From NCBI RefSeq assembly GCF_016862895.1, contig NZ_BONV01000007.1, positions 1 through 64,000 on the forward strand: a DNA stretch of 64,000 bases, given 5' to 3'. The notes under the pieces are model-generated. The model worked only from the letters and a program-made list of their open reading frames with translations. It was not told the DNA's origin and ran no database searches. Positions 29,236 to 38,204 of this stretch are shown in pieces. This DNA comes from Planotetraspora kaengkrachanensis (GTDB lineage: Bacteria > Actinomycetota > Actinomycetes > Streptosporangiales > Streptosporangiaceae). Position 1 is the first letter of the stretch; each line of letters begins with the position of its first letter. Made by a program: the position numbers and the translations under genes.

Positions 29236-29841
29236 ATGCCCCCTAATGATTCGGAAGAACGTAAACTTCCCGGGAGTGACGAGCGTCCTACTGACGTGAC
29301 CACCGAAACCCTCGTGGCCGACAGGTCGCTGGGGGCGGTGCCCGTCGGGTGGGATGCCGACATGGCCGTGACGGCGCTGTACAGCGCTCACTATCGGTCA
29401 TTGGTGCGTCTCGCGGTGTTGCTGGTCCGTGATGTGGCCAGCGCGGAAGAAGTCGTGCAGGACGCCTTCGTCGCCATTCATGGCGCGTGGCGACGGCTTC
29501 GCGACACCGACAAGGCACTCGCCTACCTCCGCCAGTCGGTCGTCAACCGATCACGGTCCGTGCTGCGCCATCGTGCCGTCGTCGAGAGATACGCCCCCAA
29601 GGGCCTGCCCGACGCGCCGAGCGCGGAGAACGGCGCGATCGGCGAACTGGAGCGCACGGCGGTGATCGAGGCACTTCGCGGCCTGCCCACACGGCAGCGG
29701 GAGGCGCTCGTCCTGCGCTACTACGGCGACCTGTCCGAGGCTGAGATCGCCAACGCGATGGGAATCAGCAAGGGCGCGGTGAAAAGTCACACGGCCCGCG
29801 GCATGGCCGCACTACGGATGGCACTGGAGCAGTTCTCATGA
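29236..29841 (+). CDS. ECF-type RNA polymerase sigma factor (SigE-like family)
   Basis: A 201-residue sigma-70 family protein. Region 2 is YSAHYRSLVRLAVLLVRDVASAEEVVQDAFVAIH (about residues 45-78); region 4 is LPTRQREALVLRYYGDLSEAEIANAMGISKGAVKSHTARGMAALR near the end. It resembles the SigE-type subgroup of actinomycete ECF factors. I chose the ATG at 29236; an in-frame start 20 codons upstream is possible. It is on the plus strand inside an otherwise minus-strand housekeeping block, and overlaps the next gene by ATGA, suggesting a sigma/membrane-regulator pair. Confidence 0.9.
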   Translation: MPPNDSEERKLPGSDERPTDVTTETLVADRSLGAVPVGWDADMAVTALYSAHYRSLVRLAVLLVRDVASAEEVVQDAFVAIHGAWRRLRDTDKALAYLRQSVVNRSRSVLRHRAVVERYAPKGLPDAPSAENGAIGELERTAVIEALRGLPTRQREALVLRYYGDLSEAEIANAMGISKGAVKSHTARGMAALRMALEQFS

Positions 29842-30464
29842 CCTTCCCCGACGACGACTTCGAGGAGTTGCTCCGCGCTTCCATGCGCGCGGAGGCGGAC
29901 TCCGTCGTGCCGTCTCCCGAGGGACTGAACATCATCCGCGGCCGGATCGAGAAGCGCGGCCTGCGGGGCACGTTTTGGTGGCGAGCCGGAGTCTCCGTAG
30001 CCGGGGCCGTCCTGGTGGCCGGCACGGTCGTCATGCTGGTCCCCGACCTTCGGACCCAGGTGAGCCAGAGCACGGGCATCTCGGTCGCGGGAGCCGACGG
30101 CACCGAGCTTCCCGACACCTCCTCGACGGGACGGCCCCCCGCGGGCACGATTCCCACCCCCGTGATCACCCCGAGCGCGACGCCGCACTCGCAGCTGTCG
30201 CCGACTCCCTCGCACAAGCCGAGCACGAGCGTGCGGCCGACCCCGCCCAAGACGTCGCCCTGCGCGACGCGCGGCGCGGGTCAGACCCCCGCCCCACCGT
30301 CCTGCCCCCCGGAGCAGCAGACGCCCACGCCCCCGGTGACCACGCCCGCGACGGTGTCGCCGACCCCCACGCCGTCCGACACCCCCACGCCCACGCCGAC
30401 TCCCACACCCACGGAGACGGCCACGACCAACTCGGCGGTCGACGACACCGCGCCGGCCTCCTGA
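29838..30464 (+). CDS. Single-pass membrane protein with Pro/Thr-rich tail, putative sigma partner
   Basis: A 208-residue protein. Residues 1-45 form a charged cytoplasmic segment (DDDFEELLRASMRAEADS), residues about 48-70 a membrane helix, and the remainder a Pro/Thr/Ser-rich extracytoplasmic tail with many PTPTPT runs and two cysteines. The organisation and the ATGA overlap with the sigma gene fit an anti-sigma factor, but no zinc-binding anti-sigma motif is present, so the role is inferred from context. The repetitive tail may span the cell wall. Confidence 0.7.
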   Translation: MTFPDDDFEELLRASMRAEADSVVPSPEGLNIIRGRIEKRGLRGTFWWRAGVSVAGAVLVAGTVVMLVPDLRTQVSQSTGISVAGADGTELPDTSSTGRPPAGTIPTPVITPSATPHSQLSPTPSHKPSTSVRPTPPKTSPCATRGAGQTPAPPSCPPEQQTPTPPVTTPATVSPTPTPSDTPTPTPTPTPTETATTNSAVDDTAPAS

Positions 30465-30486
30465 CGACCTCGCCGGCCTGAGGGCG

Positions 30487-31218
30487 TCACCAGCGCCCGC
30501 AGCGCGACAGCAGCACCGAGGCGGCCGCCACCCCCGCCGTCGAGGTCCGCAACACCGTCGGCCCCAGCAGGGCCGGTACGGCTCCCGCCTGCGTGAACCT
30601 GGCCAGTTCCTCGCCGGTGACACCGCCCTCGGGGCCGACCACGATCACGACGTCGCCCTCGGCGGGCAGCGGGAGTCCGGTCAGCGGGGCCTCCGCCTCC
30701 TCGTGGAGGACGATCCCGAGCGCCGCCCGTGAGATCAGTTCCGCGACCTGGCCGGTCGTGGCCTGTTCCGTCACCTCGGGGAGATGGAAACGGCGGGCCT
30801 GCTTGCCGGCTTCACGTGCGGTGCTCCGCCAGCGGGCCGTCCCCTTCGCGGCGCGGTCGCCCTTCCATTGGGTCACGCACCGGGCCGCCGCCCAGGGCAC
30901 GACGACGTCCACGCCGACCTCGGTCATCATCTCGACCGCGAGTTCGCCACGGTCGCCCTTCGGCAGGCCCTGCACCACGACCAGGCGGAGCGCGGGCGCA
31001 TCGACGTGATGACGCCCGACCACCTCGGCGGCGACCGAGTCCTTGCCCGCGTCGAGCACCACGCACTCGGCGACGAACCCGGCGCCGTCGGTGAGGTCGA
31101 TCCGCTCGCCCGCGCGCATCCTGCGGACGGCGGCCGCGTGCCGCCCCTCCGGGCCGCCGAGCACGACGCGGTCCGCCTCGAGGTCGGCCCGGTCGGCCAG
31201 GAACACGGGAACGCTCAT
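30487..31218 (-). CDS. rsmE: 16S rRNA (uracil1498-N3)-methyltransferase
   Basis: A 243-residue SPOUT methyltransferase. The N-terminal PUA-like domain is followed by a knotted SAM-binding core with VVVQGLPKGDRGELAVEMMTEVGV, the VVGPEGGVTGEEL loop and LGPTVLRTSTAGVAAASVLL. It methylates U1498 of 16S rRNA. It is 18 bases downstream of dnaJ2, as in mycobacteria. It converges with the sigma-linked membrane gene, leaving a 22-base gap. Confidence 0.95.
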   Translation of the reverse strand: MSVPVFLADRADLEADRVVLGGPEGRHAAAVRRMRAGERIDLTDGAGFVAECVVLDAGKDSVAAEVVGRHHVDAPALRLVVVQGLPKGDRGELAVEMMTEVGVDVVVPWAAARCVTQWKGDRAAKGTARWRSTAREAGKQARRFHLPEVTEQATTGQVAELISRAALGIVLHEEAEAPLTGLPLPAEGDVVIVVGPEGGVTGEELARFTQAGAVPALLGPTVLRTSTAGVAAASVLLSRCGRW

Positions 31219-31236
31219 GTGCCGCTCACCATGGGG

Positions 31237-32370
31237 TCAGCGGCCGTTGAAGGCGTCTCGCAGCCGGGAGAAGAAGCCCTGCTGCCCGGGCGTGAACTTG
31301 CCCGGTGGCCGCTCCTCGCCCCGCAGCTTCGACAGCTCCTTGAGCAGTTCCTCCTGCTGGGGGTCCAGCTTGGTCGGCGTCTCCACGGTGACGTGGATCA
31401 GCAGGTCGCCGCGGCCCGTCTCGTTGAGCCGCTGGACGCCCCTGCCGTACAGGGGGATGACCTGTCCCGCCTGCGTGCCGGGGCGCACGTCGATCTCCTC
31501 GGCGCCGTCGAGCGTCTCGACGGTGAGCGAGGTGCCGAGGGCGGCGGCCGTCATGGGGATCTGCACGGTGCAGTGGAGGTCGTCGCCGCGCCGCTCGAAG
31601 ATCTGGTGGGGGCGTTCGACGATCTCCAGGAAGAGGTCGCCGGCGGGTCCGCCTCCGGGGCCGACCTCGCCTTCACCCGCGAGCTGGATGTGGGTGCCGT
31701 CCTCGACGCCGGCGGGGATGCGCACCTTGATCGTACGGCGGGTGCGGACGCGGCCCTCGCCGGAGCACTCCATGCACGGGTGGCGGATCACGCTGCCGAA
31801 GCCGCCGCACTGCGGGCAGGGACGCGAGGTCATGACCTGGCCGAGGAACGACCGGGTGACCTGCGAGACCTCACCGCGTCCGTGGCACATGTCACAGGTG
31901 TCGGGGTGGGTGCCCGCCGCCGCGCCGGAACCCTGGCAGACCTCGCACAAAACGGCCGTGTCCACGACCAGCTCACGCGTGGTGCCGAACCCCGACTCCG
32001 CGAGGTCGAGTTCGACCCGGATTGTCGCGTTGCGCCCCCTCCGGGCCCGGGATCGCGGTCCTCGCGAGCCTCCCGCGGACCCGAAGAAGGCGTCCATGAT
32101 GTCGCTGAACGGGAACCCGGCGCCGAAGCCGCCCGCACCGGCGCCCGCGCCGCTGCTGAAGGGGTCGCCGCCCAGGTCGTACATCTGGCGCTTGCTCGTG
32201 TCCGAGAGCACCTCGTACGCCTGGGTGACCTCCTTGAACCGTTCCTGGGTCTCCGGGTCCGGGTTCACATCAGGGTGCAGCGCCCGGGCGAGACGGCGGT
32301 ACGCCTTCTTGATCTCTTCCTGGCTGGCGTCACGGCGTACCCCGAGGGTCGCGTAATAGTCCTGGGCCAC
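31237..32370 (-). CDS. dnaJ: Chaperone protein DnaJ (DnaJ2 type)
   Basis: A 377-residue class A J-protein and DnaK co-chaperone. The J-domain ([30 protein letters not shown]) contains HPD; a Gly-rich linker and four CxxCxGxG-type zinc motifs ([32 protein letters not shown]) follow, then the substrate-binding domains. The GTG start abuts the hrcA stop with no gap, so the gene is in the hrcA operon and should be heat-shock inducible through CIRCE. Confidence 0.95.
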   Translation of the reverse strand: MAQDYYATLGVRRDASQEEIKKAYRRLARALHPDVNPDPETQERFKEVTQAYEVLSDTSKRQMYDLGGDPFSSGAGAGAGGFGAGFPFSDIMDAFFGSAGGSRGPRSRARRGRNATIRVELDLAESGFGTTRELVVDTAVLCEVCQGSGAAAGTHPDTCDMCHGRGEVSQVTRSFLGQVMTSRPCPQCGGFGSVIRHPCMECSGEGRVRTRRTIKVRIPAGVEDGTHIQLAGEGEVGPGGGPAGDLFLEIVERPHQIFERRGDDLHCTVQIPMTAAALGTSLTVETLDGAEEIDVRPGTQAGQVIPLYGRGVQRLNETGRGDLLIHVTVETPTKLDPQQEELLKELSKLRGEERPPGKFTPGQQGFFSRLRDAFNGR

Positions 32371-33384
32371 TTATGACCCCGCCAGGATCTGGCCCACGTA
32401 TCGCGCCACGGCGCGCACCGCACCCATCGTCACGGGATAGTCCATTCGAGTCGGGCCCAGCACTCCGAGCCGGGCCAGTTCCTTGTCGCCCGAACCGTAG
32501 CCCGCGGCCACGATAGAGGTGCCACGAAGTCCGGTATACGGGTTCTCCGAGCCGATCCGCACGGTCAGCTCGGACAGTCCGCCTGTCTCGCCGAGAAGGC
32601 GCATGAGGACGACCTGCTCCTCCAGCGCCTCCAGCACGTCGCGAAGGCCGACGCTGAAGTCGGCCGCCGCGAGGTTGGCGGTCCCGGCGAAGACGAGTTT
32701 CTCCTCGTGCCGCTCGACGAGCGTCTCGAGGAGGACGGACAGGATGGTCGCAGCGACCGGCCTGTCCTCCTGTGGAAGCCGTTCCGGCAGCTCCGCGACC
32801 GTCTCCGGGACGCTGGACAGGCCACAGCCGTCGAGGCACGTGTTGAGCACGGCCCGCAGGTTCGCGATCCGGTCCTCCGCCACGTCCTCGACCAGTTCGA
32901 TCACGCGCTGCTCGACCCTGCCGGTGTTGGTGATCAGCACGAGCATGACCCGCCGCTCGCCGACGGGCACGATTTCCACGTGCCGGACCGTCGACCTGGT
33001 CAGCGACGGATACTGCACCACCGCGACCTGACGGGTGAGCTGTGCCAGCAGGCGCACGGTGCGCATGACGATCTCGTCGAGGTCCACCGCTCCCGCGAGG
33101 AACGTCTCGATCGCCCGGCGTTCGGCGCCCGACAGCGGCTTCACCTGTGAGAGACGGTCGACGAACAGGCGATACCCCTTGTCCGTCGGCACCCTGCCCG
33201 CGCTCGTGTGGGGCTGGTGGATGTACCCCTGCTCCTCGAGCGCGGCCATGTCGTTGCGGATCGTCGCAGGTGAGACGCCGAGATTGTGCCTGTCGGCAAG
33301 GGCCTTGGAGCCCACCGGCTCATTGGTGGACACGTAGTCTTCGACGATGGCACGCAGCACGGCCAGCTTGCGGTCGTCGAGCAA
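32371..33384 (-). CDS. hrcA: Heat-inducible transcription repressor HrcA
   Basis: A 337-residue repressor of class I heat-shock genes. The N-terminal winged helix ([49 protein letters not shown]) and the [10 protein letters not shown] segment are typical. The TTG at 33384 is selected because GGAGGTG lies 5 bases upstream and it yields the normal family length. A CIRCE inverted repeat lies about 33 bases before it, indicating autoregulation. Confidence 0.95.
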   Translation of the reverse strand: MLDDRKLAVLRAIVEDYVSTNEPVGSKALADRHNLGVSPATIRNDMAALEEQGYIHQPHTSAGRVPTDKGYRLFVDRLSQVKPLSGAERRAIETFLAGAVDLDEIVMRTVRLLAQLTRQVAVVQYPSLTRSTVRHVEIVPVGERRVMLVLITNTGRVEQRVIELVEDVAEDRIANLRAVLNTCLDGCGLSSVPETVAELPERLPQEDRPVAATILSVLLETLVERHEEKLVFAGTANLAAADFSVGLRDVLEALEEQVVLMRLLGETGGLSELTVRIGSENPYTGLRGTSIVAAGYGSGDKELARLGVLGPTRMDYPVTMGAVRAVARYVGQILAGS

Positions 33385-33417
33385 TGTGTCACCTCCCTGT
33401 GCGAGGAACACGGGCTC

Positions 33418-33442
33418 TGGCACTCTGTGTTCCCGAGTGCCA
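33418..33442. promoter_or_regulatory. CIRCE operator upstream of hrcA-dnaJ
   Basis: TGGCACTC at 33418-33425 and GAGTGCCA at 33435-33442 form a perfect 8-bp inverted repeat with the canonical 9-base spacer. This is the actinobacterial form of the HrcA-binding CIRCE element. Confidence 0.9.
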
Positions 33443-33658
33443 AGTGTACGGCCACGGCTCACGGGGTGCGATAACACAGACGATGCCATGGACAGACCAC
33501 CAGGTGATCGCCCTTATGCCACAAGACTGAAATACCCGCTTCCTGAGGTCCGAGCCCGATCGCGGCATCTCGTTGCGCGCCCCGTGATCCGCGCCCCGTG
33601 ATCCGGAGCACCCGCGACCGCACGCCGCGCACGCCCGCCGTTTGCTAGCGTTCCCGGC

Positions 33659-34471
33659 ATGTACGGGCAGGACGTGCTTTCCGGAGACTGGCGGCGCCCC
33701 CGGCGGGGGCAGATCCCCAAGGTCCCCGCGGAACCCGACCTCGTCGTCGAGGACGCGGAAGGCCGCTTCTGCGGCGCCGTCGTGGCCTGTGACAAGGAGG
33801 CCGTGACACTGGAGGACCGGTTCGGGCGGCGGCGCGTCTTCCCCCTCGCCCCCGCCGGGTTCCTCCTTGACGGCAAGCCGGTGACGCTGGTGCGGCCCGC
33901 CGCCGCGCCCCAGGGCGCGAGGCGGAGCGCCTCCGGCTCCATCGCGGTGGAGGGCCTGCGCGCCAAGGTGGCGAGGGAGAGCAGGATCTACGTCGAGGGC
34001 GTGCACGACGCCTCCCTCGTCGAGAAGATCTGGGGCCACGACCTTCGCGTGGAAGGCGTGGTGGTCGAGTTCCTCGAAGGCGTCGACGATCTGCCCGCCA
34101 TCGTGGCGGAGTTCGCCCCAGAACCCGGCAGGCGCCTGGGGGTGCTGGTCGACCATCTCGTGCCGAGCTCCAAGGAGAGCAGGATCGCGGCCCAGGTGAC
34201 CGGGGACCACGTGCTGATCGTGGGACACCCGTACGTGGACATCTGGCAGGCGGTCAAGCCGGCGGCCCTCGGCATCGAGGAGTGGCCGGACGTCCCTCGC
34301 GGGATCCCGTGGAAGGAAGGCGTGATCGCCGCCCTGGGCTGGCGGATGGACCCGCAGGAGGCGTGGCGGCACATCCTCGGGCGGGTCGAGACCTTCGCCG
34401 ACCTCGAGCCTCAGCTCCTCGGACGCGTCGAAGAGCTGATCGACTTCGTCACCGCCCAACCCCCCGCGTGA
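33659..34471 (+). CDS. DUF3097 family protein
   Basis: A 270-residue protein matching the actinobacterial DUF3097 family from MYGQDVLSGDWRRP through VEGVHDASLVEKIWGHDLR to VETFADLEPQLLGRVEELIDFV. The VEGVHDASLVEKIW stretch and the DHLVP acidic motif recall a TOPRIM-like fold, so a nucleic-acid role is possible but unproven. It is divergent from hrcA and convergent with hemW. Its stop TGA (34469-34471) is embedded in the first unit of a 53-bp repeat array. Confidence 0.85.
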   Translation: MYGQDVLSGDWRRPRRGQIPKVPAEPDLVVEDAEGRFCGAVVACDKEAVTLEDRFGRRRVFPLAPAGFLLDGKPVTLVRPAAAPQGARRSASGSIAVEGLRAKVARESRIYVEGVHDASLVEKIWGHDLRVEGVVVEFLEGVDDLPAIVAEFAPEPGRRLGVLVDHLVPSSKESRIAAQVTGDHVLIVGHPYVDIWQAVKPAALGIEEWPDVPRGIPWKEGVIAALGWRMDPQEAWRHILGRVETFADLEPQLLGRVEELIDFVTAQPPA

Positions 34472-34645
34472 TCATGCACACCTTCGGCCGGAGGCGGCCC
34501 GACCGGCGCGAACCCTCGCCGTGATCATGCACGCCTTCGGCGACATGGCGCCCGACCGGCGCAAACCCTCGCGGTGATCATGCACGCCTTCGGCGACAGC
34601 CTGCCCGACCTGCACAGAAACCATCTGTGATCATGCACGCACCGG
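34468..34645 (+). repeat. 53-bp tandem repeat array at the DUF3097-hemW junction (4 units)
   Basis: GTGATCATGCAC starts at 34468, 34521, 34574 and 34627, each exactly 53 bases apart. The first three are followed by A/GCCTTCGG-type bases; the fourth is cut off by the hemW end at 34646. Each complete unit encodes a 16-codon open frame (MHTF..., MHAFGD..., MHAFGD...) closing at the TGA of the next unit. It belongs to the same family as the array at 9231-9827 but has a single orientation and no central hairpin. Confidence 0.9.
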
Positions 34646-35866
34646 CTACGGCGTCAGGTCCCGGACCAGGGCGTCGGCGAGCAGCCGTCCGCGCAGGGTG
34701 AGCACGGCCTGCCCCCGCTTGAACGGCTCCACCTCGAGCAGGCCGTCCCCCAGCGCCCTGGCGCACGCCGTACGCGCCTGCGGGGGCAGATCGGACAGCG
34801 GGAAGCCGGACGCGAGCCGGAGCTCCAGCATGATCCGCTCGACCGCACGGTCCTCGGCGGTCAGCTCCTCCCTGGCGTGCCCGGGAGAGGTCCCAGAGGC
34901 CAGGCGGGACGCGTACGCCGCCGGATGCTTGACGTTCCACCAGCGGGTGCCGCCGACGTGGCTGTGCGCTCCGGGGCCGACGCCCCACCAGTCACCGCCG
35001 GTCCAGTAGAGCAGGTTGTGGCGGCAGCGGGCGTCCTGTTCGGCCGCCCAGTTGGAGACCTCGTACCACTCCAGACCGGCGGCCGAGAGCATCTCCTCCG
35101 CGATGAGGTAACGGTCGGCAGCCACGTCGTCGTCGGGCATCGGCAGTTCGCCGCGGCGGATCCGCGCGGCCAGCCGGGTGCCGTCCTCGACGATCAGCGA
35201 GTAGGCCGAGACGTGGTCGGGTTCGGCCGCCAGGGCCGCCGCCAGCGAGTCGCGCCAGTCGTCGTCGGTCTCCCCCGGCGTGCTGTAGATCAGGTCCAGG
35301 TTGACGTGGTCGAACCCGGCCTTCCTCGCCTCCCGTACGGCCTGCTCCGGCCGGCCCCGGGTGTGCCTGCGGTCGAGCACCCTGAGCACGTGCTCGCTGG
35401 CGCTCTGCATGCCGAAGCTCATCCGGGTGAAGCCGCCCTCCCGGAGTTCCTCCAGGTAGGCCTGGTCGACCGACTCGGGATTGGCCTCGGTGGTCACCTC
35501 GGCGCCGGGCGCGAGGCCGAATTCGTCGTCGATCGCACGGAGCAGCCGCACGAGGTCGGCCGCGGGCAGCAGGGTCGGCGTTCCCCCGCCGAAGAACACG
35601 GTCTCCACGGGCAGGGCGGCATCCCCGAGCACGCGCCTGGCGAGCCGCACCTCGTCGATCGCCGTCGCGGCGTAGTCGCGCTGTGACGCCCCCTGGCCGA
35701 GCTCGGCGGCGGTGTAGGTGTTGAAGTCGCAGTAGCCGCACCGCGTGGCGCAGAACGGGACATGCACGTAGAAGCCGAACTGACGTGAACCGAGCCCGTC
35801 GAGCGCCGACTGCGGCAGGCCGCCGGACGCGGGGACGGGATCGCCGTCGGGAAGAGCGGAAGGCAC
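34646..35866 (-). CDS. hemW: HemW-like radical SAM protein (coproporphyrinogen III oxidase-like)
   Basis: A 406-residue radical SAM protein. The cluster motif is VPFCATRCGYCDF (about residues 33-45), followed by FFGGGTPTLLP and the C-terminal HemN_C domain. HemW proteins are haem chaperones rather than oxidases; the family was formerly annotated as hemN. The GTG at 35866 (MPSALPDG...) directly follows GGAGGT and matches the usual actinomycete N-terminus. Confidence 0.92.
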   Translation of the reverse strand: MPSALPDGDPVPASGGLPQSALDGLGSRQFGFYVHVPFCATRCGYCDFNTYTAAELGQGASQRDYAATAIDEVRLARRVLGDAALPVETVFFGGGTPTLLPAADLVRLLRAIDDEFGLAPGAEVTTEANPESVDQAYLEELREGGFTRMSFGMQSASEHVLRVLDRRHTRGRPEQAVREARKAGFDHVNLDLIYSTPGETDDDWRDSLAAALAAEPDHVSAYSLIVEDGTRLAARIRRGELPMPDDDVAADRYLIAEEMLSAAGLEWYEVSNWAAEQDARCRHNLLYWTGGDWWGVGPGAHSHVGGTRWWNVKHPAAYASRLASGTSPGHAREELTAEDRAVERIMLELRLASGFPLSDLPPQARTACARALGDGLLEVEPFKRGQAVLTLRGRLLADALVRDLTP

Positions 35867-36004
35867 ACCTCCAGTCTGCCGCCAGTCCCGCCATGCCGAC
35901 GACGCCGTGGGCGCCACGCCACGCGCGCGACGCGGGTCCCGCCGAACTCGGCCGCCGCGAAGCCATTGACGGCCCGATCACCCCGGTCTACGATCGGCGA
36001 CAAT

Positions 36005-36023
36005 TTACAAGAAAGTTTCCTAA
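36005..36023. promoter_or_regulatory. Palindromic element before the chitinase gene
   Basis: GAAA-g-TTTC centred at 36015, extendable with one mismatch to AAGAAAGTTTCCT, lies in an AT-rich patch 40 bases before the chitinase start. It could be an operator. It does not resemble the DasR site usual for streptomycete chitinases. Confidence 0.4.
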
Positions 36024-36055
36024 TAGTTGTGCCACACGACAGCAGGAGACACAAC

Positions 36056-37327
36056 GTGCGCCGATTCCTGAAGAACCTCCTCGTCGCGACGGTCGCCGTC
36101 GGCCTCGCGGCCGTCGCGGTGCCGCCCGCGGCCCAGGCCCAGACAGGCAAGAGCGACCGCTACAAGCGGGTCGCCTACTTCATCCAGTGGGGCATCTACG
36201 GGCGGAACTACCACGTCAAGGATCTCGAGACCAGCGGCGCCGCCGCCAAGCTCACCCACATCAACTACGCGTTCGGGTTCGTGGGGCCCGAGGGCACGTG
36301 TTACTCCGCCGACCCTTGGGCCGACTGGCAGCGTCCGGTGCCCGCCGAGCAGAGCGTGGACGGCGTCGCCGACGCCGACGCCCAGCCGCTCAAGGGCAAC
36401 CTCAACCAGCTCAGGAAGCTCAAGGCCGAGCACCCCGGCCTCAAGGTCCTGATCTCGCTCGGCGGCTGGACCGGATCCAAGTACTTCTCCGACGCCGTCC
36501 TCACCCCCGCGTCGCGGGCCAAGCTGGCCGCCTCCTGCGTCGACCTGTGGATGAAGGGCAACCTCCCCGACCTGCCCGCAGGCGCGGGAGCCGGCGTGTT
36601 CGACGGCATCGACCTCGACTGGGAGTGGCCAGGCTCCTCCGGCAACGACGGCAACATCATCCGCCCGGAGGACAAGCAGAACTTCACGCTCTTCCTCACC
36701 GAGCTGCGCCGCCAGATGAAGGCGGCCGACCGGAAGTCGGAGCTCACCGCCTTCCTCCCCGCGGCGGCCACCAAGATCGACGCCGGCTTCGAGGTCAAGA
36801 AGGTCTTCAGCCAGCTCGACTTCGCCACCATCCAGGGCTACGACCTGCGCGGCTCGTGGGAGCTCCAGACCGGGCACAACGGCAATCTGTTCACCGACCG
36901 GCGTGACCCCAACCCCGTCCGCTACAGCGTCGATCAGACGGTCCGCGACTACATGAGCCGCGGAGCTCCCGCCAAGAAGATCGTCGTGGGAGTCCCCGCG
37001 TACGGTCAGGGCTGGACCGGCGTGACGTCCAAGGGCAACGGCCTCTACGCTCCGGCGACCGGACCCGCCCCGGGCACCTGGGCACCCGGCAGCGACGACT
37101 ACAAGAACCTCGTGAACAAGCCGGGCAAGCGCTACCGCGACCTGCTGACCGGCACGCTCTGGCTCTACGACGGCAACGAGTTCTGGTCCTACGACGACCC
37201 GGCCGTCATGGTCGAGAAGGCCGCCTACATCAGGCTCAAGGGGCTCGGCGGCTCGATGTTGTGGTCCATCGACCAGGACGACGCCAAGGCGTCCCTCACC
37301 TCGGCGCTGTACTCCGTGCTGCGCTGA
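36056..37327 (+). CDS. Secreted GH18 chitinase
   Basis: A 423-residue glycoside hydrolase family 18 enzyme that cleaves beta-1,4 bonds in chitin. A signal peptide (RRFLKNLLVATVAVGLAAVAVPPAAQAQ) starts the protein. The barrel contains LISLGGWTGS and the catalytic FDGIDLDWEWPG (DxxDxDWE, intact), then GYDLRGSWE and the final MLWSIDQDD. No carbohydrate-binding module is present, so it should act on soluble or accessible chitin. The GTG at 36056 has CAGGAG upstream. It is a single-gene unit closed by a hairpin. Confidence 0.92.
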   Translation: MRRFLKNLLVATVAVGLAAVAVPPAAQAQTGKSDRYKRVAYFIQWGIYGRNYHVKDLETSGAAAKLTHINYAFGFVGPEGTCYSADPWADWQRPVPAEQSVDGVADADAQPLKGNLNQLRKLKAEHPGLKVLISLGGWTGSKYFSDAVLTPASRAKLAASCVDLWMKGNLPDLPAGAGAGVFDGIDLDWEWPGSSGNDGNIIRPEDKQNFTLFLTELRRQMKAADRKSELTAFLPAAATKIDAGFEVKKVFSQLDFATIQGYDLRGSWELQTGHNGNLFTDRRDPNPVRYSVDQTVRDYMSRGAPAKKIVVGVPAYGQGWTGVTSKGNGLYAPATGPAPGTWAPGSDDYKNLVNKPGKRYRDLLTGTLWLYDGNEFWSYDDPAVMVEKAAYIRLKGLGGSMLWSIDQDDAKASLTSALYSVLR

Positions 37328-37382
37328 TCCCCGAACCACCTGCGGGGGTGGGCCCGTCCGCCGCAGCACGGACGGGTGAGGG

Positions 37383-37422
37383 AGGGGGCCGGAGCTCCTG
37401 GGTCGAGCTCCGGCCCCCTTTC
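37383..37422. terminator. Rho-independent-like terminator
   Basis: A 15-bp stem (37383-37397 with 37405-37419) with a 7-base loop, followed by TTTCCC. It lies between the convergent chitinase and MOSC genes. Confidence 0.8.
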
Positions 37423-37427
37423 CCGTG

Positions 37428-38060
37428 TCACGACCCGCTCTTGAGCACCCGCTCCGCGATCCAGTCCCACTTCTCGCTGTGACCGGGATGGGCGAGGAGC
37501 CTGAGCATCAGGTCCCTGTCCCCGTGATAGGCGGCGAACGCCTCGCGGATCGTCACCCCGTCACGAGGCCAGTCGATCACCTCGATCGCGTCGCCCGCGC
37601 CCAACTCGCCCTGTTCGACGACCCGGAAGTACGCGCCTGGACGGGCGGCCCGGGTGAAGCGCCTCACCCAGCCGGGCTCCCCCATCCACCCGCGGAACGT
37701 CACGCAGGGGACCCGGGGCGCCGTCACCTCGATCACGGCGGTCCCGATCCGCCACCGCTCCCCGATGAGCGCGTCCGTCACGTCGGCTCCCCACGTCGTG
37801 AGGTTCTCCCCGAACGAGCCGTTGCCCCGCTCCCCGCCCAGTTCGGCCTGCCACCAGTCGTGGTCCTCCCGCGCGTACGCGTAGACCGCCTGGTCGGGGT
37901 GCCCGTGATTGACGAGGTCGGCCCGCTCGTCCCCCGCCAGGCCGTTCACGTGGACGGCGACGCGGCCCTCGGCCGGCCTCTTGTCGATGGCGGTCCGCCG
38001 GAGCCTGCCCGCCCATTCGGCGGAGACGGCACGGCCCACGTTAACCGAGACGATGTGCAT
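37428..38060 (-). CDS. MOSC domain-containing protein (YiiM-like)
   Basis: A 210-residue protein with the MOSC core (GLAGDERADLVNHGHPDQAVYAYAREDHDWW, then FGENLTTWG and the conserved cysteine in APRVPCVTFRGWMG). MOSC proteins bind molybdenum cofactor through that Cys, and the YiiM type detoxifies N-hydroxylated bases. It starts at the ATG at 38060 and is transcribed alone. The specific reaction is inferred from the family. Confidence 0.85.
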   Translation of the reverse strand: MHIVSVNVGRAVSAEWAGRLRRTAIDKRPAEGRVAVHVNGLAGDERADLVNHGHPDQAVYAYAREDHDWWQAELGGERGNGSFGENLTTWGADVTDALIGERWRIGTAVIEVTAPRVPCVTFRGWMGEPGWVRRFTRAARPGAYFRVVEQGELGAGDAIEVIDWPRDGVTIREAFAAYHGDRDLMLRLLAHPGHSEKWDWIAERVLKSGS

Positions 38061-38204
38061 GATCCTGACGCTAGTGAATCCTCATCTCCACGACCAGCGG
38101 GTTTTCCGCGAGCCGGGTGTGAATCCCCACCCACGGGTGGAGCCTGGGATCTCCACCCGTGCTCCGATCCGCCGGCACCCGGACCCTCCATAACGTCGGG
38201 TCCC

